Positions 25,774-34,635 are shown, numbered from the stretch's first letter. The stretch is DNA of 52,130 bases from Oscillospiraceae bacterium (GCA_017468865.1 JAFUHM010000047.1:1-52130), one strand, 5' to 3'. Numbers and translations are program-made. The notes: generated by a model from the sequence alone, not told the origin.

Positions 25774-26336
25774 TATGGCTCGAGCTGTTCCTGACCTTTC
25801 TGAAGATCGGAGCGTTTACCTTCGGGGGAGGCTATGCCATGCTCCCCCTGATACAGGCGGAAGTCGAACGTCACGGCTGGCTCACGCAGGCTGAGGTGAT
25901 AGACTTCACCGCTGTCAGCGAGAGCACACCGGGCCCCCTTGCGATAAATATGGCTACATTCATCGGTATACGAACAGGGGGTGTGTTCGGTGCAGTCTGC
26001 GCTACACTGGGAGTTGTACTGCCGTCATTTGTCATTATCCTTATCGTGGCGAAATTCTACGAGAAGTTTCGCAAGAGCCGTGGTGTTGACGGTGTGATGT
26101 ACGGTCTGCGGCCTGCGGTCATCGGTCTGATTGGGGCAGCATTCTTGTCTGTGGGAAAGACCGTGTTCTTTCCGAATGGCTTTCAGACTGATCTGTTCAC
26201 GCAGACAGGCTTCCTTGTCTCACTGGGCATATTCGCTCTTTGTGCTGTGCTTGCCTTCAGGAAGGTTCACCCCATAGCCATCATCGGCATATCTGCGGTC
26301 ATCGGTATCATAGCAGGATATGCACCGGGACTGTAA
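25770..26336 (+). CDS. Chromate transporter family protein, second half-size subunit
   Basis: A 188-residue paralogue of the preceding gene with FGGGYAMLPLIQ and ESTPGPLAINMATFIG. It starts within the stop of its partner (ATGA), so the two are translated together and probably form a heterodimeric channel. A bidirectional hairpin follows. Confidence 0.88.
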   Translation: MIWLELFLTFLKIGAFTFGGGYAMLPLIQAEVERHGWLTQAEVIDFTAVSESTPGPLAINMATFIGIRTGGVFGAVCATLGVVLPSFVIILIVAKFYEKFRKSRGVDGVMYGLRPAVIGLIGAAFLSVGKTVFFPNGFQTDLFTQTGFLVSLGIFALCAVLAFRKVHPIAIIGISAVIGIIAGYAPGL

Positions 26337-26348
26337 CCGATCATGAAA

Positions 26349-26383
26349 AACGGACAGCCGTCTGACGAGGACGGCTGTCCGTT
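26349..26383 (-). terminator. Hairpin terminator between convergent genes
   Basis: AACGGACAGCCGTC/GACGGCTGTCCGTT forms a 14-pair stem. On the minus strand the stem is followed by a T5 run, ending the MBL gene; on the plus strand the T-run is poor, but it can still end the transporter transcript. Confidence 0.85.
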
Positions 26384-26393
26384 ATTGCATGAG

Positions 26394-27074
26394 CTATACC
26401 GATCTGAGATCATCTGTCACTTCATGCTTCGTTTCGGGATACCAGTGACTGTCAAGGCAGATATCTGCATCAAGAGAATCTATCGTGTCAACAAGCTGAC
26501 GGCAAAGCTCGGGATTTCTGCCCCATGTAGGAAATGTCCCGCCTGCGGCATCACCCAGAAACAGCACTTTTTCTCTTTCAACGAATACAAGGGTAGAATC
26601 ATCGGTGTGCGGAGCGGCGGTCTTGAAGATCCTCACGGGACAATTGCCTGCGTCTATCTTCAGCTCATCAGTGAACACAATGTCGGGAAACGTAATGATG
26701 ACGGGCTTACTGCCCTCATATTCCCTGCGGATACAGCCATCAAGGGACAGGAACGCTTCTATACCCTTCTCATCTATCCTTTGCCTGAATTGCCTGAGAT
26801 AACTGTCGGTCAAAGAATTTGCAATGCAGATACCATTGACAGAGTGCATACCGAAGGTATGATCCCAATGCCAATGTGTGATGACTGTCACCGTCGGCAA
26901 AGGTAATCCTGCTCCCTCCAATGCAGAATAAAACTCTTTGGTATGAGCTTCGGAATGTCCTGCATCCACCGCAATGCTCATGTTATCGCCTTTAATATAT
27001 CCGAGGATCGGTCGGTCACGCTCCTTTTCAAACGGATAAAACCAAACACGATCAGTGACCTTCGTCAGTTCCAT
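26394..27074 (-). CDS. MBL-fold metallohydrolase
   Basis: A 226-residue metallo-beta-lactamase superfamily protein. HWHWDH at 67-72 gives the first metal site and GDAAGG and the late DSHW supply the others. The substrate is not evident; relatives include glyoxalase II-like and lactonase enzymes. The ATG at 27074 has GGGGG in position, whereas an upstream extension of 27 codons includes the promoter region. Confidence 0.85.
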   Translation of the reverse strand: MELTKVTDRVWFYPFEKERDRPILGYIKGDNMSIAVDAGHSEAHTKEFYSALEGAGLPLPTVTVITHWHWDHTFGMHSVNGICIANSLTDSYLRQFRQRIDEKGIEAFLSLDGCIRREYEGSKPVIITFPDIVFTDELKIDAGNCPVRIFKTAAPHTDDSTLVFVEREKVLFLGDAAGGTFPTWGRNPELCRQLVDTIDSLDADICLDSHWYPETKHEVTDDLRSV

Positions 27075-27274
27075 AATATCCCCCATTTCAGTGTTCAAGT
27101 CAATTATAACAGACCGCCCGGAAAAAGTCAATACACAATGTCTTTTTTGTGGCATGGGACAATGACAAGATACCGTGCCTGTACAAACAGGAAATGGATA
27201 TCTGAAAAAATGACACGATCATCTATTATAGATCGAATAGTGGATAATACAATCGATAACAGCCAAACAGATGC

Positions 27275-27320
27275 GATCCCTCATAAGGCGCTCGGTATAT
27301 GCGTCCTATGAGGGATCTTT
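27275..27320 (+). other. Bulged hairpin upstream of the serine hydrolase gene
   Basis: GATCCCTCATA (27275-27285) pairs with TATGAGGGATC (27307-27317), extended by AGGCGC/GCGTCC with bulges, then TTTGCG TTT. It is terminator-like but no intact gene precedes it on this strand. Confidence 0.45.
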
Positions 27321-27369
27321 GCGTTTAGGTATCATTCGGAAGAAAACATCAATTTTATTGAAATCGGTC

Positions 27370-27398
27370 TTGACATTAAAAATTTGATTTGATACAAT
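27370..27398 (+). promoter_or_regulatory. Sigma-A promoter of the serine hydrolase pseudogene
   Basis: TTGACA (27370-27375) and TACAAT (27393-27398), spacer 17 bases, 57 bases before the ATG. Confidence 0.8.
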
Positions 27399-27455
27399 GT
27401 ATATACTGTATGAAACTTCGATCGAATATACAGAACTTATTGTCGGAGGTAAGCT

Positions 27456-28452
27456 ATGACAAAGAACGAGCTTCATAAGTATGTAGAGGAAAGCAAGGGC
27501 AGCGAGAGCAACATCTGCCAGATTTGCGCCGTCAGAAACGGCGAGATGATATACAGCGACAATTGGCGAGGTTTTCAGTCCGACAGCACCGCAAATGTAA
27601 TGTCGGTCACTAAGGGCGTAATGGCTCTGCTTGCGGGGATCGCCGTTGACAAGGGCTTTATCAAAAGCACCGATCAGAAAGTGACGGAATTTTTCCCTGA
27701 ATACACTGTGAAGCGGGGCGAAAAGACTATTTATGACGTGACGATCGAGCATTTACTGACAATGACCGCACCGTACAAATATCGTTCAGAGCCGTGGACG
27801 AAGGTCTGCACCTCAGAGGACTGGACAAAAGCAGCACTTGATCTGCTGGGCGGAAAGTCAGGAATTACAGGTGAATTCAAGTATGCGACACTGGGTATAC
27901 AGATCCTTTCAGGTGTTATTGAAAACGCATCGGGAATGAAATGTATCGACTTTGCAAACAGGTATCTCTTTGCTCCTCTTGACATACCCGAACACACGAT
28001 ACACGGCGCAAGCGACAAGGACGATCAGTTTGATTTCTTAATGAACAAGAACCCAAGAAAGCCCGAATGGTACTCCGATCCGCAGAATACCGTTACCGCA
28101 GGCTGGGGACTTACACTTTCGGCATATGATATGGCGAAAATAGGGTGGATGCTGATAAACGGGGGGCAGATACGGTGATGTTCAGGTATTGTCAGTCGAA
28201 TGGGCAGCGCAGATGACTTCGCCAAAATTGCAGCTTGGTAAGATGTTCAGCAATATGCAGTATTGTTATCTGTGGTACAGACCGTATAAGGACAGAACGA
28301 TATTTGCAGCTATCGGTGACGGCGGCAATATTATCTATGCCGACCCCGAAAAAGGAATATCAGTAGGTATCACAGGCACGTTCAAACCGAGGATATTTGA
28401 CCGTGTGGATTTCATAGAAAAGAAAGTGATGCCGCTTGTGGAAGGACTATGA
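27456..28452 (+). pseudogene. Beta-lactamase-family serine hydrolase, frameshifted at a G6 run
   Basis: The first 240 codons encode a class C/penicillin-binding-like serine hydrolase: SVTK with Ser50 and Lys53 is the catalytic pair, KYATLG replaces the YxN motif, and GWGLTLSAYDMAKIGWML is the family core. After AACGGGGGGCAG near 28163-28174 the frame ends at TGA 28176-28178. If one base is removed from the G run, the sequence continues as GGRYGDVQVLSVEWAAQM and runs to 28452 with IGDGGNIIYADPEKG, the last catalytic box region. The gene is otherwise intact with promoter and GGAGG site. It is either a recent pseudogene, a slippage-switchable gene or a sequencing error. Confidence 0.85.
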
Positions 28453-28563
28453 CCGCAAGCCCTGTCCCCTGCTTCTGAATGGCAGTTCAAGCCATTGGCA
28501 TAGTTTCCTGATATGCGGCTTGAAAAGAAAACAGGAACCGGGGCATAAATGCTGCTAAACATA

Positions 28564-28592
28564 ACGGCAGGGAGAACATCTCTCCCTGCCGT
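28564..28592 (+). terminator. Perfect 12-pair hairpin after the serine hydrolase
   Basis: ACGGCAGGGAGA/TCTCCCTGCCGT with a five-base loop. No T-run follows, so it is only a probable terminator. The remaining 28453-28709 gap shows nothing else. Confidence 0.5.
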
Positions 28593-28709
28593 ATGTATTC
28601 ACGCTATGAGGCATCACTTTGCAAGTGATGCCGAAGCTATCTCTCTTGTCGGCCAAAAAGCACACAGATGCAGTTTGGTTATCCCCTTCCTTTATGTGAC
28701 ATAAAACAT

Positions 28710-29027
28710 TTAAAGATACTCCTCAACACAGCTTCTGAGAACATCCTGAAGCTCCTCGTCCATACAGCCGTATTCATCGGGAATATTCAGAACGATGATC
28801 TCTTTCCCGTATAGCTCATCGGAGTATTTTTCCTTCAGTCTTCTCAGGTGCTTTTTCTCTAAGCAAAATATCATATCTGCCCACCCGATAAGGCCGCAAG
28901 TGACCTTTATCCGTGAATTGTTCTCCGTACCTGCCGAACGCACATCATGTCCGTTCACTCCATTGAAGATCTTCTCGGCAGTAAGACTTCTTCTCTTGTT
29001 CTGACTGCAAATAAATAATATATTCAT
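28710..29027 (-). CDS. Low-molecular-weight protein tyrosine phosphatase-like protein
   Basis: A 105-residue protein beginning ILFICSQNKRRSLTAE, which is the CX5R phosphate loop of the small LMW-PTP-like family (Cys8 to Arg14 in this numbering). ADMIFCLE and a short DEYG stretch follow, where longer homologues carry the general-acid Asp. At 105 residues it is shorter than classical LMW-PTPs but normal for this subfamily. The ATG at 29027 is chosen because the phosphate loop must be close to the N-terminus. Confidence 0.75.
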   Translation of the reverse strand: MNILFICSQNKRRSLTAEKIFNGVNGHDVRSAGTENNSRIKVTCGLIGWADMIFCLEKKHLRRLKEKYSDELYGKEIIVLNIPDEYGCMDEELQDVLRSCVEEYL

Positions 29028-29086
29028 TTGGTAGATGCACCTTATCCACACTATTCATGATATCAGGACTTATGCCATGGATGCCG

Positions 29087-29677
29087 TTATGTATCAGCGT
29101 TTGACTTTCTGATCTTCCTTGTATATCTGCAACCTATCGAGCGGTAGTTGGAACAACCGTAAAAGGGTCCGTATCTGCCTTTTATGCGTTTGAGCTGCCC
29201 TCCGCACAAGGGACAGGACCATTCTTCTTTCTTCATTTCTTCACCGTATTTATTTATCATATCCCTTGCAAAGCTTGAGATGTTACCTTCGACAGTTACA
29301 AGATATACCTTTCTTTTTGCCCTTGTAAGTGCCACATAGAAAAGCCGTCTTTCTTCTGCATAAGGGTACTGTTCAGCATTTTCAAGCAGCATATCCACAA
29401 GTGGCGGGTTCTGTACCTTGCTGGGAAATCCCATCTTTTTCCCCTTATTATTGATGATAAAGACATAATCTGCCTGCAATCCCTTGGATCGGTGTGCTGT
29501 ATAGAACAATATGTTCAGATCCGGACGTGATTCATAATAAACTCTCGTAACATCATTCTTATTGTCATACCTTACCGATATCCCGACAGTTTCCTTTACT
29601 TTGTCTATATCGAACGCATACCGCCCAAGCAGGAACACAGATGCGTGCTTGGGCAATTCATCAAATTTATTTGCCAT
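29087..29677 (-). pseudogene. C-terminal part of the interrupted UvrD-type helicase, with topoisomerase-type zinc finger
   Basis: In the same frame as the upstream part and separated from it by one TAG codon, this piece carries the late helicase motifs: TAHRSKGLQADYVFI (motif V) and YVALTRAKRKVYLV (motif VI). A C4 zinc finger of the topoisomerase I type follows (CPLCGGQL, then YGCSNYRSIGC). Translation could restart at ATG 29677, but helicase activity needs both parts. The intact protein would be about 820 residues. Confidence 0.8.
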
Positions 29678-29707
29678 GAACTGATACGCATATTTTTCGG
29701 TATACCC

Positions 29708-31552
29708 CTATATGTTTCCTATTACATACTGCTCGGTATTCAAGCCTGACCGCATACATTTCACATATTGATAGGGATTATTCATCACAAATTCCGAACT
29801 GATATCTACCAAGCGCTGCGAAAACCTGTATGTAGTCTCTATTCGGCTGATATCAGAACCACCCCAATACTGCCCGAAATTCAGAATATATCCGATATCG
29901 CTCCCTGCAAATCGGTATATGCTCTGCCAGTCGTCTCCTACGCAAAACAGTTCATAGTCATGCTGATCTCGGAGCGCCCTCATCAGCATATACTGGGATG
30001 CGGTGATATCCTGGTATTCATCTATTATCACATATCTGAATCTGCGCCCATATCTCCCCTCTCTTACAAGATCAACTGCCATGTTTACCATGTCGGTAAA
30101 ATCTATCTGCTTATTCTCCCTAAGGTATTTCTCATAGCTGTCCATAACAGGAATTACAAGGCCTAAGAGCGGCATCTGGTCGGGAAGACGGGCATATGCT
30201 GACTCCATTAGCTGCTGTAAAGACAGCCGTCTGTTTTTGGCAAGAGATATGACCTTCCCTATCACTTCCGAAAGGGATGACAGTATGCTGCTTTTAGAGT
30301 CGCCTGTTCTGGCAATTATCTCTTCAAAAGACAACTCAGTTGTGATAACATCATTATCCCTGAGACGCTCTTCAAGATTCTTACGCAGTATCCCCTCCAT
30401 CTGTTCATACGCATAACATTCGATCATTTTTGTTCCGTTATTTCTGTGCAGTTCTCTCTTCCATTTGATACCATCAACATATCCCGGTGTGAAATGCTTT
30501 GGGGGCGTATTGTTTCGGTCAACAGCAAAATACTCGATATAGATATCATACTCAGGGAGATAGAAATCGGGATGATACTGCCTGTAATTCGCATCGGCGG
30601 TATCAAATCTGTATGATGACTCATACTCATAAGCAATGCCGTGAAGTGTGAGATAATTTGCGATCTCCAGTTCCCCGTAGCTTTTGACTGGTTTTTCAAG
30701 TATGGTCAAAGGCGGATTACATTCAAGGTATTCCAAATATTCGGCTTCGTTTGTAAATAACAGTTCGGACTTTGGAGTTATACGGTGAAAGAGGATATAC
30801 TGCTTCATCAATGACGAATACATCGGATTGCTGACCATTTCTTTCAGCTTATCGGATATCATCCTGTTCATATTCCCCGAAAAAACATCCGGCGCCATTT
30901 GCGTGGACTCCTTGATAATGTCATATCCAAGTTTATGAAAGGTCGCCACATATATTTTTGCATTTGTCTCCTTAACAAGCCTGCTCTGCATCTCATTTAC
31001 AGCGGCTTTTGTAAATGAGATCATAAGGATCTCTTCAGGTTTGTACATCCCCGAACTCAGCAAATACTTTACTTTCCCGACAATAGTGGTAGTCTTTCCT
31101 GTGCCTGCTCCCGCAAGGACAAGATGGCTATGAGCATCTTTTACAATGGCAGTCATCTGCTGCTCATCGAGCTTTCTCCCCTCCACATTGCCAATGAGAC
31201 TGTATGCCTTTGTGAGAGCATCTTTGAGGAACCGATCATTATGATGTTCGATATGGTTTACAAAATCGATCTTTTTGCTTCTGAAAAGACTGAGTTCACA
31301 GGAGAGTTTGTCTCTTTCCGTGCGGTGAAATACATTTATGCGCTTTAATTCTCTCTCCGTATCTAAAATGATATCTGTATACTTCTGAATATACGGAGCG
31401 TAGTCCTCTGTTTTGATACGTCCTGAAAGATCATGGAGCACCAGCTCCATTTCTTGTTTTGATCCATCGAGCCTTTTTATCAAACGCTCTGTATCCACAT
31501 CATAAGAAAGTATCTTATCTGCAATACTCGTGACAAAATCCCATAATACCAT
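29708..31552 (-). CDS. UvrD/Rep-type superfamily 1 helicase, N-terminal part, cut by an in-frame TAG
   Basis: About 614 residues hold motifs Q to IV: LDEQQMTAIV (Q), AGAGTGKTTTIV (Walker A), ILMISFTKAAVNEM (Ia), VIIDEYQD (Walker B) and GDDWQSIYRFAGSD (III). A nuclease-like insertion lies between them (YHPDFYLPEYDIYIEYFA, a PD-(D/E)xK-like pattern). The frame stops at TAG 29708-29710, and the next codons continue in frame into the C-terminal part as GYTEKYAYQF. The start ATG 31552 is preceded by a weak GGTAG; a longer frame upstream runs through the promoter. Related helicases occur in DNA repair and in defence islands. Confidence 0.8.
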   Translation of the reverse strand: MVLWDFVTSIADKILSYDVDTERLIKRLDGSKQEMELVLHDLSGRIKTEDYAPYIQKYTDIILDTERELKRINVFHRTERDKLSCELSLFRSKKIDFVNHIEHHNDRFLKDALTKAYSLIGNVEGRKLDEQQMTAIVKDAHSHLVLAGAGTGKTTTIVGKVKYLLSSGMYKPEEILMISFTKAAVNEMQSRLVKETNAKIYVATFHKLGYDIIKESTQMAPDVFSGNMNRMISDKLKEMVSNPMYSSLMKQYILFHRITPKSELLFTNEAEYLEYLECNPPLTILEKPVKSYGELEIANYLTLHGIAYEYESSYRFDTADANYRQYHPDFYLPEYDIYIEYFAVDRNNTPPKHFTPGYVDGIKWKRELHRNNGTKMIECYAYEQMEGILRKNLEERLRDNDVITTELSFEEIIARTGDSKSSILSSLSEVIGKVISLAKNRRLSLQQLMESAYARLPDQMPLLGLVIPVMDSYEKYLRENKQIDFTDMVNMAVDLVREGRYGRRFRYVIIDEYQDITASQYMLMRALRDQHDYELFCVGDDWQSIYRFAGSDIGYILNFGQYWGGSDISRIETTYRFSQRLVDISSEFVMNNPYQYVKCMRSGLNTEQYVIGNI

Positions 31553-31592
31553 ACAACTACCAACTTTACATACTAATGTGCTGTCAATACTA

Positions 31593-31621
31593 ATTATAGC
31601 ATATAATGGAAACAAATGCAA
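31593..31621 (-). promoter_or_regulatory. Promoter of the UvrD-type helicase gene
   Basis: On the minus strand TTGCAT (complement of 31616-31621) and TATAAT (complement of 31593-31598) are 17 bases apart, about 40 bases before the ATG. Confidence 0.75.
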
Positions 31622-31685
31622 GAGATAAGCCAAATCTATAAAATGGAGCAATGAATTATAGCCCAAACGTGCGCAGTCTGTGATC

Positions 31686-31769
31686 GCCTGCCGAGCCGTT
31701 CATCCGTATGAATGAAACATACGAATAAACGAATGGGGCGTGGGCACTGCCCGCCGGAGCAGGCTCGGA
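31686..31769. other. GC-rich structured island between divergent genes, possible RNA or repeat element
   Basis: CCGAGCC (31691-31697) can pair with GGCTCGG (31762-31768), enclosing hairpins CGTATG/CATACG (31705-31723) and GGGC/GCCC. An alternative pairing GCCTGC/GCAGGC (31686-31691 with 31759-31764) excludes part of the first. The island stands out in an AT-rich 376-base gap between 31552 and 31930 and has no coding potential that I can support. Confidence 0.4.
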
Positions 31770-31790
31770 GTGCTTATTTCATAAAAACTA

Positions 31791-31819
31791 TTGAAAAAGC
31801 ATCCGCCATATGCTATAAT
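31791..31819 (+). promoter_or_regulatory. Promoter of the GNAT/nitroreductase gene group
   Basis: TTGAAA (31791-31796) and TATAAT (31814-31819), spacer 17 bases. Confidence 0.8.
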
Positions 31820-31868
31820 ATTCCTATCCCGGTCTTATGAGGACATAATGCTGAGAAGAAAGGCAGGA

Positions 31869-31921
31869 ACCGATATGCTGTCACGGGTACGGGGTACATG
31901 GTGTACTCTCCGCATATCGGT
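31869..31921 (+). other. Long-range hairpin in the 5' leader of the GNAT gene
   Basis: ACCGATATGC (31869-31878) pairs perfectly with GCATATCGGT (31912-31921), enclosing a 33-base GTAC-rich interior that can fold further. It ends eight bases before the ATG, where no Shine-Dalgarno is visible, so it could affect translation. It matches no riboswitch class that I recognise. Confidence 0.45.
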
Positions 31922-31929
31922 ATAAGATT

Positions 31930-32382
31930 ATGGATATTACATACAAAAAGCTCTCAGAGGCAGAACTTGACACTTTTATAAAAATACGCATCACACAACT
32001 CCGTGAAGAGGGAGCAAAGGAAGATATCGACCTGTATCCCGCACTGAAGGACTATTACTCCAGACACATGGCTGACGGCACTTTTGTGGCATGGCTCGCA
32101 CTTGACGGGGATAAGATCGTCGGCACAAGCGGAATGTCGTTTGTCGAAAAGCCCCCGTATTTTGGCTGTCCCAGCGGCAGGATAGGGCTGCTGTCCGGTA
32201 TGTTCACAGACAAGGCGTATCGGCGCAAGGGCATCGCAAGCGCACTTTTGAAGCGTGTGACAGATGAAGCAAGAAACTACGGATGCGGGACAGTACAGAT
32301 CACGGCATCGGATATGGGTGTAAAGCTGTACACAGCGTTCGGCTTTACTCACAACAACAATTTCATGCAGTATAAGCTGTAA
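31930..32382 (+). CDS. GNAT-family N-acetyltransferase
   Basis: A 150-residue acetyltransferase. The acetyl-CoA site is GLLSGMFTDKAYRRKGIAS with the RRKGIA box, and the C-terminal VKLYTAFGFTHNN is the usual end of the fold. The amine substrate is unknown. It has a structured leader and no obvious Shine-Dalgarno sequence. The nitroreductase gene follows 13 bases later. Confidence 0.85.
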   Translation: MDITYKKLSEAELDTFIKIRITQLREEGAKEDIDLYPALKDYYSRHMADGTFVAWLALDGDKIVGTSGMSFVEKPPYFGCPSGRIGLLSGMFTDKAYRRKGIASALLKRVTDEARNYGCGTVQITASDMGVKLYTAFGFTHNNNFMQYKL

Positions 32383-32395
32383 CGGAGGTATCACA

Positions 32396-32890
32396 ATGGA
32401 CGAGATATTCACAAGAGTTAGCATAAGAAAATTTGAAGACAGACCGGTTGAGCCTGAGAAGATCACACAGCTTATCAGAGCCGCTATGCAGGCACCCTCG
32501 GCAGGCAATCAGCAGCCATGGGAGTTCTTTGTGGTAACGGACAGGGAGAAGATAAATGCCCTTTCGGAGATAAGCCCCTATGCTGCCTGCGCTAAAAACG
32601 CACCTGCTGTTATCGTGCCTTGCTATCGAACCGAGGGACTTCGATGGAGCGAAACTGTCCTTCTTGACCTGTCATGCGCTACTGAAAATATGCTCCTTGA
32701 AGCGGTATCCCTCGGATTGGGAACTGTCTGGCTGTGTGCCGCACCTTTGAATGACAGAATGACAAAGGCAGAAGCTGCTCTCGGAGATCCGGAAGGCCTT
32801 CATGCTTTCGCAGTTGTACCTGTTGGCTATCCTGCTGAGACAAAGCAGCAGCAGGACAGGTTTGATGAAAGCAGGATCCATTATCTGTGA
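32396..32890 (+). CDS. Nitroreductase-family flavoprotein
   Basis: A 164-residue FMN-dependent NADPH oxidoreductase. SIRKFEDRPVE at the N-terminus and APSAGNQQPWEF bind FMN, and SLGLGTVWLCA and VPVGYPAE are the other family boxes. Members reduce nitro compounds or quinones. An ACGGAGG site precedes the ATG. It is cotranscribed with the upstream GNAT gene. Confidence 0.9.
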   Translation: MDEIFTRVSIRKFEDRPVEPEKITQLIRAAMQAPSAGNQQPWEFFVVTDREKINALSEISPYAACAKNAPAVIVPCYRTEGLRWSETVLLDLSCATENMLLEAVSLGLGTVWLCAAPLNDRMTKAEAALGDPEGLHAFAVVPVGYPAETKQQQDRFDESRIHYL

Positions 32891-32939
32891 TACGGTGTGA
32901 GCATCCGATGAGAATTATCGGCAATATGGAGGCAGCAGA

Positions 32940-33458
32940 ATGACTGAACTGTTTAAAACGGAAAGACTGACGGTAATAAAGTTTACTCCCGAGGATCATA
33001 AAGATCTGGCTGAGATACTGACAGATGTCGAGGTAACATATTTTGAGCCATATGAAACCTTTACAAGGGAGGCGTGTGTTCAGGAAGCCGTAAACTTTTC
33101 AGACAGCGATGAGTTTTTTGCTGTGGTACTGGATAACAAAGTGATCGGGAAGATATATTTCTCCGATAAGGGCTACGGCAGTTACGAGATCGGATATACA
33201 TTCAATCGTGATCATCAGGGTAAAGGATACGCCTGTGAAAGTATCATCGGGATGATGAGATACGCTTTTTCTTCTCTTGGGGTACGCCGTATATTTGCCG
33301 AGATAGACACACGAAATGAAAGATCGGTAAGGTTAGCCGAAAGAGCAGGGATGCGAAAAGAGGCTGAGCATAAAGAGCTGTTCCCCCGAAAAGGAGAGAA
33401 TGAAGTATATAATGATTTTTATGTTTATGCGATCCTTAAAAAGGAGTTTCTGTTATAA
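32940..33458 (+). CDS. GNAT-family N-acetyltransferase, RimJ/RimL-like
   Basis: A 172-residue acetyltransferase of the ribosomal-protein type: LKTERLTVIKF-like start, IGYTFNRDHQGKGYACESI for acetyl-CoA and IDTRNERSVRLAERAGM. Such proteins acetylate proteins or small amines and drugs. A GGAGG site lies before the ATG. It begins the second half of a small-enzyme run reaching 35313. Confidence 0.87.
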   Translation: MTELFKTERLTVIKFTPEDHKDLAEILTDVEVTYFEPYETFTREACVQEAVNFSDSDEFFAVVLDNKVIGKIYFSDKGYGSYEIGYTFNRDHQGKGYACESIIGMMRYAFSSLGVRRIFAEIDTRNERSVRLAERAGMRKEAEHKELFPRKGENEVYNDFYVYAILKKEFLL

Positions 33459-33481
33459 TATCAATTTAGAGGAGCGTTGTT

Positions 33482-34120
33482 ATGAGAAACGGTATCAGAC
33501 CTGATCCTAACAAAGTGCACCCGATCAATGGGTATGATAAAGAGATCTATATCAAACCTACGATCAACAACCCCAACATTATTGTGGGTGACTTTTCATA
33601 TATAGCTGATTCAGACTTTGAGAGTCATGTAACACACCATTATGAGTGGAACGGCGATAAGCTGATAATCGGCAAGTTCTGCCAGATAGCAGCAGGCGTT
33701 GAGTTTGTTATGAACGGCGCAAATCATCAAATGAATGCTGTGTCTACCTTCCCGTTCTACACGCTGGAAGGCTGGGATATGGAGCCGCCTGCAATGGCTG
33801 ACCTGCCATTAAAGGGAGATACGGTCATCGGCAATGATGTGTGGATAGGTCAGAATGCCGTTATTCTCCCCGGCGTTCACATTGGTGACGGTGCGATCAT
33901 TGGCGCGAACAGTGTTGTAGGCAAAAATGTTGAACCGTATACGATCGTTGTCGGTGATCCTGCAAAGGTACTTCGTAAGCGTTTTGATGATGAACTTATC
34001 GGTTTGCTTCAGTCCTTTAAGTGGTGGGATAAAAGCATTGATGAAATAAACTCATTGATACCCATTCTCACTTGCAGTGATCTGAACAGGGTAAGGAAGG
34101 AGCTGAAAGCAAGACTATGA
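33482..34120 (+). CDS. Vat/CatB-like xenobiotic O-acetyltransferase
   Basis: A 212-residue left-handed beta-helix acyltransferase. It matches Vat streptogramin A acetyltransferases in layout: GDKLIIGKFCQIAAGVEF, MNGANHQMN with the catalytic His, KGDTVIGNDVWIGQNAVI, GDGAIIGANSVVGKNVEPY and the terminal FKWWD. This class acetylates chloramphenicol or streptogramins, but many chromosomal relatives have other substrates, so resistance is only an inference. The P-loop gene overlaps its stop by four bases (ATGA). Confidence 0.85.
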   Translation: MRNGIRPDPNKVHPINGYDKEIYIKPTINNPNIIVGDFSYIADSDFESHVTHHYEWNGDKLIIGKFCQIAAGVEFVMNGANHQMNAVSTFPFYTLEGWDMEPPAMADLPLKGDTVIGNDVWIGQNAVILPGVHIGDGAIIGANSVVGKNVEPYTIVVGDPAKVLRKRFDDELIGLLQSFKWWDKSIDEINSLIPILTCSDLNRVRKELKARL

Positions 34121-34635
34121 TCATACTGATAACAGGTGCATCTCACACAGGCAAAACGCTCCTTGCACAAAAGCTGCTCGAAAAATACCATTATCCGTAT
34201 CTGTCGATAGACCACCTGAAAATGGGGTTGATCAGAAGCGGACAGACTGACCTGACACCTTATGATGACGATAAGCTGACAGACTATCTATGGGATATCA
34301 TAAAAGAAATGATAAAGACTGCGATAGAGAATAAGCAAAACCTGATCGTAGAAGGCTGCTATATCCCGTTTGACTGGAAAGACAGCTTTGATGAGGAATA
34401 TTTATCTCAGATCAAATTTATATGCCTTGTAATGAGCGGATCGTACATTGATGACCATTTTTCCGACATTATAGGCAATGAAAATGTGATCGAAAAGAGA
34501 TCGCCGGACGAGGACTTCACGATCCGGTTTGTGAAGAAGGAAAATGAGCATTATCTGAAAAACTGCTCTCAATACGGGCTTGACTATATCTTGATTGATA
34601 AAAGGTACAAGATCGAAGAATACTGTCAATTGTGA
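34117..34635 (+). CDS. P-loop kinase-like ATP-binding protein
   Basis: A 172-residue protein with Walker A GASHTGKT (7-14) and YLSIDHLKMGL, the pattern of small nucleoside, shikimate or 2-phosphoglycerate kinase-like enzymes. VEGCYIPFDW may be the Walker B region. Substrate unknown. The start overlaps the acetyltransferase stop, so translation is coupled and a shared pathway is plausible. Confidence 0.75.
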   Translation: MIILITGASHTGKTLLAQKLLEKYHYPYLSIDHLKMGLIRSGQTDLTPYDDDKLTDYLWDIIKEMIKTAIENKQNLIVEGCYIPFDWKDSFDEEYLSQIKFICLVMSGSYIDDHFSDIIGNENVIEKRSPDEDFTIRFVKKENEHYLKNCSQYGLDYILIDKRYKIEEYCQL

